From positions 1-63,164 of the forward strand of contig VAUL01000012.1 of NCBI GenBank assembly GCA_005774545.1: a DNA stretch of 63,164 bases, read 5' to 3'. Shown here in pieces: positions 14,014-22,828 of this stretch. The stretch comes from Deltaproteobacteria bacterium (GTDB lineage Bacteria; Desulfobacterota; Desulfuromonadia; Desulfuromonadales; BM103). The notes beneath the pieces were generated by a model, which was given only the letters and a program-made list of their open reading frames with translations, did no database searches and had not been told where the DNA came from. The position numbers and the translations under genes were made by a program. Within the stretch, counting starts at the first letter, position 1, and each line of letters starts with the position of its first letter.

Positions 14014-17000
14014 ATGAGAAACTGCGTGCGCAAGTGGATCGGACGGGGGCTGCTGCTCGGCGGCCTGCTCGGCGGGCTGTTGCTGCCGGTCGCGGGGGCT
14101 GCGGCCAGCCAGCCGCTGCTGCTCAAGGACATCTTTGCCGGTGGAGACGGCACCTCGGCCGGGATCGACCACGTCACGGTTGTCGGCGGCACGGCCTTTT
14201 TCGTCGCCGACGACGGTGTCCATGGGACGGAGTTGTGGCAGACCGACGGCACCGCGGCCGGAACGGTGCTGGTCAAGGACATCGCCCCGGGGGCCGGCGC
14301 CGCCAACCCCTATGCCCTCGTCAACGCCGGCGGCACGCTGTTCTTCGCCGCCGAGGACCCCGAACACGGCGTGGAGCTCTGGAAGAGCGACGGCACCGCC
14401 GCCGGCACCGTCCTGGTCCGGGAGATCAACCTTTCGGGCGACGCCCTCGTCGATGAGCTGACCGCCATCGGCAACCTGGTCTATTTCCGTGCCGACGACG
14501 GCGACCTCGGGATGGAGCTGTGGCGCAGCGACGGCACGGCGGCCGGGACGCAGCCGGTCGAGGATATCCACCCCGGGGCCACCGACTCGTTTCCGGCCGA
14601 GTTGACCGCCCTCGGCGACACGCTCTTCTTCGTGGCCGAGGACCCGGACCACGGCGCGGAACTCTGGAAGAGCGACGGCACGGCGGCCGGGACGCAGCTG
14701 GTCAGGGACGTCTTCCCGGGGCCGGCCGGTTCCGACACATGGCAGCTGACCGTCTCCGGCGGCCGGCTGTTCTTCGTGGCCTACGACGAGCTTTTCGGCA
14801 ACGAGCTGTTCCGCAGCGACGGGACGGCGGCCGGGACGCAGCTGGTCCGGGACATCGACACCGATCCGTTGAGCACCTCGCCGGGCCCGGCCTACCTGAC
14901 CGACGTCGCCGGCCGGCTTTTCTTCCTGGCCGACGATGTGGTTCACGGCAGCGAGCTGTGGAGCAGCGACGGCAGCGAAGCCGGGACGCAGCTGGTCCGG
15001 GACATCAACCCGGAGGGCGGCAGTTCCGCCCCGGCCGGGCTGACCGCGGTCGGCGGGGCGCTGTTCTTCAGCGCGTTCGACGCGGTCAACGGCACCGAGC
15101 TGTGGACGAGCGACGGCAGCGAAGCCGGGACGGTGCTGGTCAAGGACATCAACCCGGGGGGGAGCGGCTCGCTCCCCGGGAACCTCGCCGCGGTCGGCGG
15201 CACGCTGTTCTTCAGCGCGTTCGACGCGGCCAACGGCACCGAGCTCTGGCGCAGCGCCGGCAGCGCGGCCGCCACGGCGCTGGTGGAGGACCTCTACCCG
15301 GGGGCGGTTTCGGCTGCGCCGGAGAAGCTGACCCCGTTCGGCGGCAACCTGCTTTTCGCGGCACGCTCCGCGGCCGCCGGTACCGAACTGTTCCTCCTCG
15401 ACCTGACCGCTCCGGTGTCCGCCATCACCCGGTTTGCGCCTGGGGCAGGGGTCAACGAGGTGGTGACCGGCGGCACGGCCGCCGACGATATGGCGGGGGT
15501 GACGGCCGTCGAGGTGTCGCTCGACGACGGTGCGAGTTGGGTTGCGGCCACCGACACCTCCCCCGGGGGGGACTGGTCGGCCTGGGAGTACCAGTGGACG
15601 GTCGCCGACCCGGCCGCCGATTCCCTGCTGCGGGTGCGGGCGACCGACCGGGCGGGGAACCTCGAGGCGCCGGCCGCCGGTCTGCTGATCAACCTCAATG
15701 CCGATGCCGATGCCGACGGTCGCGTCGACGCCGGCGACAACTGCCCGGCGACGGCCAACTTCGACCAGCGCGACACCGATAACGACGGCACGGGGGACGC
15801 CTGCGACGCCGACGACGACGGCGACGGCGTGCCGGACGCGGCTGATGCCTTCCCGCTGGATCCGGGCGAAACCGTCGATACCGACGGCGACGGCCTCGGC
15901 AACAACGCCGACCCGGACGATGACAACGACGGCGTCCCCGACCCGGGCGACCCCTTCCCGCTGGATGCCGCCGAGTGGGCCGATGCCGACAGTGACGGCG
16001 TCGGCAACAACAGCGACAACTGCCCGGCGGTCGCCAATCCGGGCCAGGCCGATTTCGACGGCGACGGGGCCGGCGATCCGTGCGACAGCGACAGCGACGG
16101 CGACGGCATCGCCAACGCCGATGAACTGGCTGCCGGCACCGACCCGATGAATCCCGACGTCGTCAAGCCCGAGGTGGTCATCGACGAGGTGCCGATGCGC
16201 TACGAGAACCGCGATTCCGGCACCATCGCGTTCAGCGCCAGCGAACCGGCAACCTTCGTCTGCAGCCTGGATGGGGCTGCTTTCCAGGGATGTACCTCGC
16301 CGTTCCCCTTCGCCGGGCTCGCCGACGGGGCCCACTCGCTGGCGGTCCGGGGGACCGATGCGGCCGGAAACACCTCCGCCGTGGCGGCGTTCGCCTGGAG
16401 CATCGACCGGACGCTCCTCACCGGTTCGGCCATCATGATCCCGCAAACCGGCCAGACCACCTGCTGGGATACCCTCGGCACCCCGGTCGCCTGCGGCGAA
16501 ACCGGGCAGGATGGCAACATTCTGGCCGGCGGGAGCTGGCCCGCGCCGCGGTTCGCGGCGAATGGCGACGGGACGGTCACGGATCATCTGACCGGCCTGA
16601 TCTGGGCGCAGGACGCGGCGTCGCCGCTGGTCGGCGCCTGCACCGGCGGCATTCTTGCCTGGCAGGAGGCGCTCGATTATGTCGCCTGCCTCAACGCCAG
16701 CAACTATCTCGGCTACAACGACTGGACCCTGCCCAACGTTGCCGAGCTGAGCAGCCTGGTCGACCGCGAGCGGTCCGGTCCATCCCTCGCGGCCGGCGCG
16801 CCGTTTTCCGGGGTGCAGAACAACAATTACTGGTCGTCCACGACTTATGCCGCTGATCCCGCTTTCGCCTGGTACGTTTACCTGGGGGTCGGCTATGTCG
16901 GCGCCACCAGCAAGACCTCGGTCAATTTTGTCTGGCCGGTGCGGAGCAGTCGCGGGGCGGCGGCAGAAGTCGTCCTCCCTCTGACCGGGCAGACCGCTGG

Positions 17001-20000
17001 CTACGCTGCCGGCGATGACGGCATGACGCAGCGTGGGGAGGCCCCGCCGGCGCCGCGCTTTTCGAACAACCCCGACGGCACGGTCGCGGATCGCCTCACC
17101 GGCCTGCTCTGGGGAGGGGATGCCTCGTCCCCCGACGTCCCGGGGTGCCCCGGCGGGATGATGAACTGGCCGGGGGCGCTCGATTACGTCGCCTGCCTCA
17201 ATGCCGCCGGTTACCTCGGGCACAACGACTGGATGCTGCCCAACGTCGCCATGCTGAAAAGCCTGGTCGACTTCGGCCGGACCGATCCCGCCCTCGCCGC
17301 CGGCCAGCCCTTCGCCGGGATCAGGTACGACGGTTACTGGTCGGCGACGACCTATGCCGATAATCCGGCCCTTGCCTGGGGCGTCGGCATGCAGGACGGC
17401 GGCGAGGTCGCGTTTACCAAGGCGGAAGTCAGCGCTTATGTCTGGCCCGTCCGCGGCGGGGTCCTTGCCGATGCCGACGGCGACGGGCGCCCCGATTACC
17501 TGGACAATTGCCCGGCCGAAGCCAACCCCGGCCAGCTCGATACCGACGGCGACGGGGCGGGCGACATCTGCGACCCGGACGACGACAACGACGGCCTGAG
17601 CGATGCGGCCGAGGCCGCTGCCGGCAGCAATCCGCTGCAGGCCGACAGCGATGGCGACGGCGTGGCGGACGGTGCCGATGCGTTCCCGCTCGATGCCGCC
17701 GCCAGCGTCGACAGCGACGGCGACGGCGCGCCGGACAGCTGGAACCCCGGCAAGGGCGCGGCCGACAGCAGCACCGGCCTGGTCCTCGATCCGTTCCCGC
17801 TGAACGCGGGCGAATCGCTCGATACGGACGGCGACGGCCTCGGCAACAACGCCGACCCCGATGACGACAACGACGGGGTCGCCGATGCCGCGGACGCGTT
17901 CCCGCTCGATGCCACGGAAACGCTCGACAGCGACGGCGACGGCCTCGGCAACAATGCCGACCCGGACGACGACAACGACGGCCTGAGCGATGCCGCCGAG
18001 GCCGCTGCCGGCAGCAATCCGCTGCAGGCCGACAGCGATGGCGACGGCGTGGCGGACGGTGCCGATGCGTTCCCGCTCGATGCCGCCGCCAGCGTCGACA
18101 GCGACGGCGACGGCGCGCCGGACAGCTGGAACCCCGGCAAGAGCGCGGCCGACAGCACCAGCGGCCTGGTCCTGGACGCCTTCCCGCTGAATGCGTCCGA
18201 AGCCCTTGATTCCGATGGCGACGGAACCGGCAACAGCGCCGATGCCGATGACGACAACGACGGGATCCCGGATGCCGTCGAGCTGCTCAACGGCACCGAC
18301 CCGCTGAACCCGGACACGATGCCGCCGACCCTGGGGCTGTCGACGCTGGCCGACGGCGCCCGCACCAACAGCGCCGCCCTGAACGTCAGCGGCACCGCCG
18401 CCGATGCCGCAGGGCCGGTGACGGTGACGGTCAACGGTGAGCCGGTCGCGGTGGCTGACGGCGGCTTCAGCACCCTGGTGACGCTGGTGGCGGGAGAGAA
18501 CAGCCTGACGGTCGCGGTTCGCGATGCGGCCGGCAACCGGGTCTCGGCCAGCCGCACCATCGTGCTCGACCAAAATGCGCCGCAGATCACGCTCACCGCC
18601 CCTGCCGACAACCTGGCCACCGCGCAGCCCTCGGTCACGCTGAGCGGGTCGGTCGATGAAGCGGTGTCGGACCTGACGCTGACCGACCAGGGCGGCGGGA
18701 GCTACAGCCCGACCCTGGCCGGCAATGCCTTCAGTCGGGAGATGCCGCTGCAGGCCGGGCTCAACACCCTGACGGTCAGCGTTACGGACCTGGCCGGGAA
18801 TACCGCTTCGGCGGTGCGGACGGTAATCTACGACAGCCTCAAGCCGTCACTGGCGGTGACCGCCCCGGCGAGCGACGTGCTGGTGCGTGACGGCAGGGTG
18901 ACGATCGCCGGGACGGCAAGCGACCCCCTCACCGCGGTGGCGGTGGAAGTGACGGCCGACGGCGCTGCCTACCGGCCGGCGGTCTCCGGCGACGGGCTCT
19001 TCAGCCAGCCGCTGACCTTCTCCGGCGAGGCCCTCTACCCCGTGCTGGTCACGGCCACCGACGGCGCCGGCAACGCCACGCAGGTCGTGCGCAATATCTA
19101 TTACACCCTGGGGCTGGTGACCCTCAACGCCGGCGCCGAGTTCGCCAGGGCCACGGCCGCCACGGCCGTGCTCTCCTATTACCCGGCGTTCAGCGCCTAC
19201 CGCCTGTGCCTCAACGGCACCACCTGGAGCCCCTGGACGACCCTCGCCGCCCCGGTGGCGGAATTGACCCGGGCGGTCACCCTGCCGGCTGGGAACGGGG
19301 TCAAGACCGTCTATGCCCAGTTCCGGGACGGCGCCGGGGCGGAGAGCCCGATCTATGCCGACAGCATCCTGCTCGACGCGACGGCCCCGGCGGGGGCGAT
19401 CACCATCAACGGCGGCGCTGCCGCCACCGGCAATGCGCAGGTGACGGTCACCATCGCCGCCGGCGACAGCTCCGGGGTCGCCGAGGTCCAACTCGGCAGC
19501 AGCCCGACCGCCTGGCCGGAGAGCTGGACGCCGTTTGCGGCGACGTTGCCGTTTACCCTGGCCAATCCGTCGGCGGACGGGACCAAAACCGTCTATGCCC
19601 GCTTCCGCGACCGGGCCGGGATGATTTCGCCGGCGGTGAGCGACACCATCGTTTACAAGCAGGGGCTGGCAACGCCCGCCGGCAGCAGCGGGATGCTCGT
19701 GATCAACGGCGGGGCCGCCTACGCCACGACAACATCCGTGAGGCTGGCGGTCGGCCGTCCCGACGACAGCTGGACGCAGACCGCATTCAGCACCGATGGT
19801 GTCGTCTGGAGCGCCTGGAGCGCGTGGACCGCCGCCAGGGCGTTCACCCTGCCGACGGGCGACGGGGTAAAGACCGTCTACGTCAGGTACCGGAATGCGG
19901 CCGGCGTCGTCCACGACTCCGTCTACCTCGCCAGCATCGTGCTCGACACGAAGGCGCCGACCGGCTGGGTGCTGATCAATGGCGGCGATGCCGCCACCGG

Positions 20001-21141
20001 CGCCGCCGCCGTCACCCTGACGCTCGAAGGGACCGACCTCGGCGGGGTGACGCAGATGTGCGTCACGGAAGGGTTCGCCTGCACCGCCTGGGAGGAGTAT
20101 GCGGCCAGCAGACCCTTCACCTTCGGCGGCGCCGACGGTGTCAAGACCGTGTCGGTCTTCTTCCGCGATGCGGCCGGCAAGGTGTCCGCGGCCGCCAAGG
20201 ACAGCATCGTCCTGGACCGTGCCGCTCCGGCCGGAACCCTCAAGATCAACGGCGGCGCCGCGGTCACCCGCTCCGGCACGGCGGCTCTGGCGCTGACCGC
20301 CACCGGCAGCCCGGCGCAGATGCGCTTCAGCAACGACGGTGCGCGCTGGAGCGCCTGGAGCCCGTATGCCGCCAGCCGCCCCGGCTGGCAGCTCGACACC
20401 GCGGTCGATGGCGGCAAGACGGTCTACGCCCAGCTGCGCGATGCGGCCGGCAACGTTGCCACCATCAGTCGGGGGATCGTCCTCGACACCACGGCGCCGA
20501 CGGGGACCGTGTCGATCAACGGCAACGCCGCATACGCCAACCGGACGGCGGCGGTTTTGACGCTGGGCGGGACCGACGCCACGGCTCTGCAGGTACGCTA
20601 CCGGACCTCGACGTACAATGAGGCTGCGGGCGCCTGGGCAACCCCCTCGGCGTGGTCGGCCTTCGTCGCCTGCCCGGCGAGCAACACCCTGGCGGCAAAT
20701 CTTCCGACCGGCAACGGCCGGCGCCTGGTCGAGGTGCAGTACCGGGATGCGGCCGGCAACCTGTCGACCGCCGTAATCAGCGATGAGATCACTCTCGATA
20801 CGGTGGCCCCGGCACTTCCGTCCGGGAGCCGGATCATGCTCAACCAGGGCGAGGCCAGCGTCGGCTACGCCGTGGCCGGCGGTGACGGCACGGTGCTGCC
20901 GCTGATCCTGTCCGTGCCGGCGCCGACCGAAGCCGGCTCCGGGATGGCGGCGATCCGGTGGAGCGCCAACGGCGCGACGTGGAACGAGGTGCCGTGGACG
21001 GCCGAGGGGACCTTCACCATCGGTTACCCGCTTGCCGCGCCGGCCGCCGGGGTACTTAAAACGCTCTCGGTCAAGCTTAGGGACCGGGCCGGCAACCTGT
21101 CGGTTTCGGCTTACGCGGACTCGATCACGGTGACCCCCTAG
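14014..21141 (+). CDS. Giant secreted repeat protein (ELWxxDGT, TSP3, DUF1566, Ig-like)
   Basis: About 2,375 residues with a signal peptide (MRNCVRKWIGRGLLLGGLLG onward). Order by nucleotide position: eight or nine ELWxxDGT repeats of about 48 residues (14120-15400); aspartate-rich thrombospondin-3-like calcium repeats (15690-16170); an Ig-like domain (16180-16420); two DUF1566 domains with LDYVACLNA and WSSTTY or WSATTY motifs (16430-17460); more TSP3-like repeats (17470-18310); three bacterial Ig-like units (18320-19100); and about six units with a KTVYxxFRDxAG core (19110-21138). There is no C-terminal anchor. It is probably an extracellular or surface adhesin-like protein with calcium-stiffened parts. 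GTG 13981 is the alternative start, with AAAGGA upstream; ATG 14014 has AAGGGTG. The M23 peptidase gene precedes it. Confidence 0.85.
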   Translation: MRNCVRKWIGRGLLLGGLLGGLLLPVAGAAASQPLLLKDIFAGGDGTSAGIDHVTVVGGTAFFVADDGVHGTELWQTDGTAAGTVLVKDIAPGAGAANPYALVNAGGTLFFAAEDPEHGVELWKSDGTAAGTVLVREINLSGDALVDELTAIGNLVYFRADDGDLGMELWRSDGTAAGTQPVEDIHPGATDSFPAELTALGDTLFFVAEDPDHGAELWKSDGTAAGTQLVRDVFPGPAGSDTWQLTVSGGRLFFVAYDELFGNELFRSDGTAAGTQLVRDIDTDPLSTSPGPAYLTDVAGRLFFLADDVVHGSELWSSDGSEAGTQLVRDINPEGGSSAPAGLTAVGGALFFSAFDAVNGTELWTSDGSEAGTVLVKDINPGGSGSLPGNLAAVGGTLFFSAFDAANGTELWRSAGSAAATALVEDLYPGAVSAAPEKLTPFGGNLLFAARSAAAGTELFLLDLTAPVSAITRFAPGAGVNEVVTGGTAADDMAGVTAVEVSLDDGASWVAATDTSPGGDWSAWEYQWTVADPAADSLLRVRATDRAGNLEAPAAGLLINLNADADADGRVDAGDNCPATANFDQRDTDNDGTGDACDADDDGDGVPDAADAFPLDPGETVDTDGDGLGNNADPDDDNDGVPDPGDPFPLDAAEWADADSDGVGNNSDNCPAVANPGQADFDGDGAGDPCDSDSDGDGIANADELAAGTDPMNPDVVKPEVVIDEVPMRYENRDSGTIAFSASEPATFVCSLDGAAFQGCTSPFPFAGLADGAHSLAVRGTDAAGNTSAVAAFAWSIDRTLLTGSAIMIPQTGQTTCWDTLGTPVACGETGQDGNILAGGSWPAPRFAANGDGTVTDHLTGLIWAQDAASPLVGACTGGILAWQEALDYVACLNASNYLGYNDWTLPNVAELSSLVDRERSGPSLAAGAPFSGVQNNNYWSSTTYAADPAFAWYVYLGVGYVGATSKTSVNFVWPVRSSRGAAAEVVLPLTGQTAGYAAGDDGMTQRGEAPPAPRFSNNPDGTVADRLTGLLWGGDASSPDVPGCPGGMMNWPGALDYVACLNAAGYLGHNDWMLPNVAMLKSLVDFGRTDPALAAGQPFAGIRYDGYWSATTYADNPALAWGVGMQDGGEVAFTKAEVSAYVWPVRGGVLADADGDGRPDYLDNCPAEANPGQLDTDGDGAGDICDPDDDNDGLSDAAEAAAGSNPLQADSDGDGVADGADAFPLDAAASVDSDGDGAPDSWNPGKGAADSSTGLVLDPFPLNAGESLDTDGDGLGNNADPDDDNDGVADAADAFPLDATETLDSDGDGLGNNADPDDDNDGLSDAAEAAAGSNPLQADSDGDGVADGADAFPLDAAASVDSDGDGAPDSWNPGKSAADSTSGLVLDAFPLNASEALDSDGDGTGNSADADDDNDGIPDAVELLNGTDPLNPDTMPPTLGLSTLADGARTNSAALNVSGTAADAAGPVTVTVNGEPVAVADGGFSTLVTLVAGENSLTVAVRDAAGNRVSASRTIVLDQNAPQITLTAPADNLATAQPSVTLSGSVDEAVSDLTLTDQGGGSYSPTLAGNAFSREMPLQAGLNTLTVSVTDLAGNTASAVRTVIYDSLKPSLAVTAPASDVLVRDGRVTIAGTASDPLTAVAVEVTADGAAYRPAVSGDGLFSQPLTFSGEALYPVLVTATDGAGNATQVVRNIYYTLGLVTLNAGAEFARATAATAVLSYYPAFSAYRLCLNGTTWSPWTTLAAPVAELTRAVTLPAGNGVKTVYAQFRDGAGAESPIYADSILLDATAPAGAITINGGAAATGNAQVTVTIAAGDSSGVAEVQLGSSPTAWPESWTPFAATLPFTLANPSADGTKTVYARFRDRAGMISPAVSDTIVYKQGLATPAGSSGMLVINGGAAYATTTSVRLAVGRPDDSWTQTAFSTDGVVWSAWSAWTAARAFTLPTGDGVKTVYVRYRNAAGVVHDSVYLASIVLDTKAPTGWVLINGGDAATGAAAVTLTLEGTDLGGVTQMCVTEGFACTAWEEYAASRPFTFGGADGVKTVSVFFRDAAGKVSAAAKDSIVLDRAAPAGTLKINGGAAVTRSGTAALALTATGSPAQMRFSNDGARWSAWSPYAASRPGWQLDTAVDGGKTVYAQLRDAAGNVATISRGIVLDTTAPTGTVSINGNAAYANRTAAVLTLGGTDATALQVRYRTSTYNEAAGAWATPSAWSAFVACPASNTLAANLPTGNGRRLVEVQYRDAAGNLSTAVISDEITLDTVAPALPSGSRIMLNQGEASVGYAVAGGDGTVLPLILSVPAPTEAGSGMAAIRWSANGATWNEVPWTAEGTFTIGYPLAAPAAGVLKTLSVKLRDRAGNLSVSAYADSITVTP
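17571..17815 (+). repeat. Internal duplication in giant gene, copy 1
   Basis: This calcium-repeat block, from CGACCCGGACGACGACAACG onward, recurs at 17958-18202, exactly 387 bases (129 codons) downstream, with only scattered differences. The high identity, including synonymous positions, means recent duplication or gene conversion. Confidence 0.85.
17958..18202 (+). repeat. Internal duplication in giant gene, copy 2
   Basis: Near-identical to 17571-17815. The differences cluster near the 3' end, for example CAAGGGCGCGG becoming CAAGAGCGCGG. Spacing is a multiple of three, so the reading frame is kept. Confidence 0.85.
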
Positions 21142-21204
21142 CGATGCCGGCCGGGGATGCGGCAGATTGGCCAGCATGGCAGCGCTTGTGTTAAAATCAG
21201 AGCC

Positions 21205-22305
21205 ATGAGGATATCCTTTCCCTACACGTTCTGGCTGTTGCTCGTGGCGCTCCTGCTCGGCGGGTGCAGCGATCTGAGTTACTGCGTGCAGTGCGTGCGC
21301 GGCCAGCTCGAGGTGATGGCGCAAACACGCCCGATCGAGGAAGTGCTGCAGGATTCCCGGATCTCGGAAGCCGAGCGCAGACAGCTGACCAAGGTTCTGG
21401 CGATCCGCACGTTCGCCGTCGAGCGGCTCGGCCTCCCCGACAACGACAGCTACCGGCTGTACGCCGACATCGGCCGCCCCTTCGTGGTGTGGAACGTGGT
21501 GGCGACGCCGGAGTTCTCCCTGGCGCCGAAGCAGTGGTGCTACCCGGTGGTCGGCTGCGTCGCCTACCGCGGCTACTTCAATGCCGACGAAGCCAGGGCG
21601 ATGGGGGCGGAGCTGGCGGCGCAGGGGTTCGATGTCGACGTCTACGGGGTCAAGGCGTATTCGACCCTCAGCTGGTTCGACGATCCGGTGCTCAACACCT
21701 TCATCGACGGCGCCGACAGCCAGCTGGCCAGCCTGATCTTTCACGAACTGGCCCACCAGGTGGTCTACGTCAAGGATGACTGTTCGTTCAACGAGGCCTT
21801 CGCCAAGACCGTGGAGCGGGAAGGGCTGCGGCGCTGGCTCGAGGCGAATTCCACCCAGGCGGAGTGGCAGGGCTATCTCGACCGCGAGGCCCGCAGCGAG
21901 GAGTTCCTCGCCCTGCTGGCCTGGACCCGGGACCAGTTGGCCGGGTTGTATGCCCAGCCGCTGAGCGACGCCGAGAAGCGGGCGGCCAAGCGCGACATCC
22001 TTGCCCGGCTGGGCGACGAACTGCGCAGCCAGCGGGCCAGGTGGCCCAACCCGGCCGCCATCGACGGCTGGCTGGGGCGCGGCCTCAACAACGCCCGCCT
22101 GACGTCGACGGCCACCTATTACGACCGGGTGCCGGCTTTTGAAGCGGTGCTTGATGCGCAACGTGGCGATCTGCCTGCCTTTTACGAGGAAGTCGCCCGG
22201 CTGGCGGCACTCCCCGCCGCCGAAAGAACGGCCCGGCTCAAGGCCTACGGCCAGATCGAGGTGGCAGCGGTGTGCAACGACCAGCCCGGGGACGCGCAGC
22301 GCTGA
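21205..22305 (+). CDS. Lipoprotein zinc metallopeptidase (putative aminopeptidase family)
   Basis: A 366-residue protein with a lipoprotein signal: a hydrophobic stretch and LLLGGC lipobox at about residues 17-22, so it should be anchored to a membrane. HELAH (180-184) is the HExxH zinc motif, and the downstream NEAFAKTVEREG probably supplies the third ligand Glu. The overall pattern is that of the putative aminopeptidase family (Pfam PF10023-like) of Gram-negative bacteria. The substrate is unknown. ATG 21205 is preferred over the frame start at 21157 because the signal peptide begins there. It follows the giant gene by 63 bases. Confidence 0.8.
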   Translation: MRISFPYTFWLLLVALLLGGCSDLSYCVQCVRGQLEVMAQTRPIEEVLQDSRISEAERRQLTKVLAIRTFAVERLGLPDNDSYRLYADIGRPFVVWNVVATPEFSLAPKQWCYPVVGCVAYRGYFNADEARAMGAELAAQGFDVDVYGVKAYSTLSWFDDPVLNTFIDGADSQLASLIFHELAHQVVYVKDDCSFNEAFAKTVEREGLRRWLEANSTQAEWQGYLDREARSEEFLALLAWTRDQLAGLYAQPLSDAEKRAAKRDILARLGDELRSQRARWPNPAAIDGWLGRGLNNARLTSTATYYDRVPAFEAVLDAQRGDLPAFYEEVARLAALPAAERTARLKAYGQIEVAAVCNDQPGDAQR

Positions 22306-22354
22306 CGGAAGCTGTCGACCCGCCCGGAAGGGCCGCCGGGAGAACAGACAAAAC

Positions 22355-22387
22355 GAGGAGGGGCGGAAGATATCCGCCCCTCCTTTT
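22355..22387 (+). terminator. Terminator after the metallopeptidase gene
   Basis: GGAGGGGCGGA (22357-22367) and TCCGCCCCTCC (22373-22383) pair perfectly around a five-base loop, followed by TTTT. Confidence 0.8.
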
Positions 22388-22425
22388 GTCGTCTTATTGT
22401 TGCGTTGATGGGCTGGACGGCTGGA

Positions 22426-22551
22426 TTACGGCCCCACCGAATAGGCGCCGATATTGCCGCCGTGATCAAGTGCAGGGTTGGTGGCCGCGGCACAAGCCGA
22501 CAGGGTCAGTGCGGTCACGACAACCAGCAGGAGGGTCACGAAACGTTTCAT
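22426..22551 (-). CDS. Small lipoprotein, 41 residues
   Basis: Reading the minus strand from 22551 gives MKRFVTLLLVVVTALTLSAC and then AAATNPALDHGGNIGAYSVGP. It has a basic start, a hydrophobic core and an LSAC lipobox, so the mature lipoprotein is about 22 residues. AAAGGAG lies seven bases before the ATG. It resembles entericidin-like or other tiny lipoproteins only in size; I do not assign a function. A strong sigma-54 promoter match lies about 50 bases upstream (22598-22615), implying expression under nitrogen, stress or surface-related control. Confidence 0.75.
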   Translation of the reverse strand: MKRFVTLLLVVVTALTLSACAAATNPALDHGGNIGAYSVGP

Positions 22552-22597
22552 GATGGTTCTCCTTTCCGTGAGGTAGCTACCTCTCGCCTTTATTATA

Positions 22598-22615
22598 GTG
22601 CAGGGGTTGTGCCAA
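22598..22615 (-). promoter_or_regulatory. Sigma-54 promoter of the small lipoprotein gene
   Basis: On the minus strand TTGGCACAACCCCTGCA has the invariant GG-N10-GC layout and TTGGCAC of the -24/-12 consensus. A 14-base palindrome, GAGGTAGCTACCTC (22570-22583), lies in the short leader before the ribosome site. TATAAT just downstream is not spaced for sigma-70. Confidence 0.65.
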
Positions 22616-22684
22616 AGTATATCATGCTCAAGTACTTGTATTTATTGAGCTTTATTTGGAAACCAGGGGCGGGTTCGCCGGTTT

Positions 22685-22719
22685 GGAGAATATTCCCGAC
22701 GATCTGGAGATTATTCTCC
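22685..22719. repeat. Inverted repeat upstream of the DHH gene
   Basis: GGAGAATA (22685-22692) and TATTCTCC (22712-22719) are exact inverted copies 19 bases apart, in the spacer between the lipoprotein promoter and the DHH gene. They could be an operator. The rest of the 22616-22828 spacer shows nothing definite. Confidence 0.4.
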
Positions 22720-22828
22720 CGCGTCATCCCGGCGCCGCCGGGTGCCGGAAGGCGCTCCGGCATTGCCCGCCGCCTTCGAACATGATAATTAAACCGGATC
22801 TGCAGCAAGAAAAGGACGCCCTGCCTCT

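Noticed and set aside
13630-18573. A 1,647-codon open frame on the minus strand
   Set aside because: It is the antisense shadow of the giant repeat gene. Its product is a low-complexity Val/Gly/Arg/Asp sequence produced by codon bias of GC-rich Asp/Gly/Ala repeats, with no start signal or domain.
18847-22161. A 1,104-codon open frame on the minus strand
   Set aside because: Same reason: it lies opposite real domains of the giant gene and the metallopeptidase and has a compositionally biased translation without motifs.
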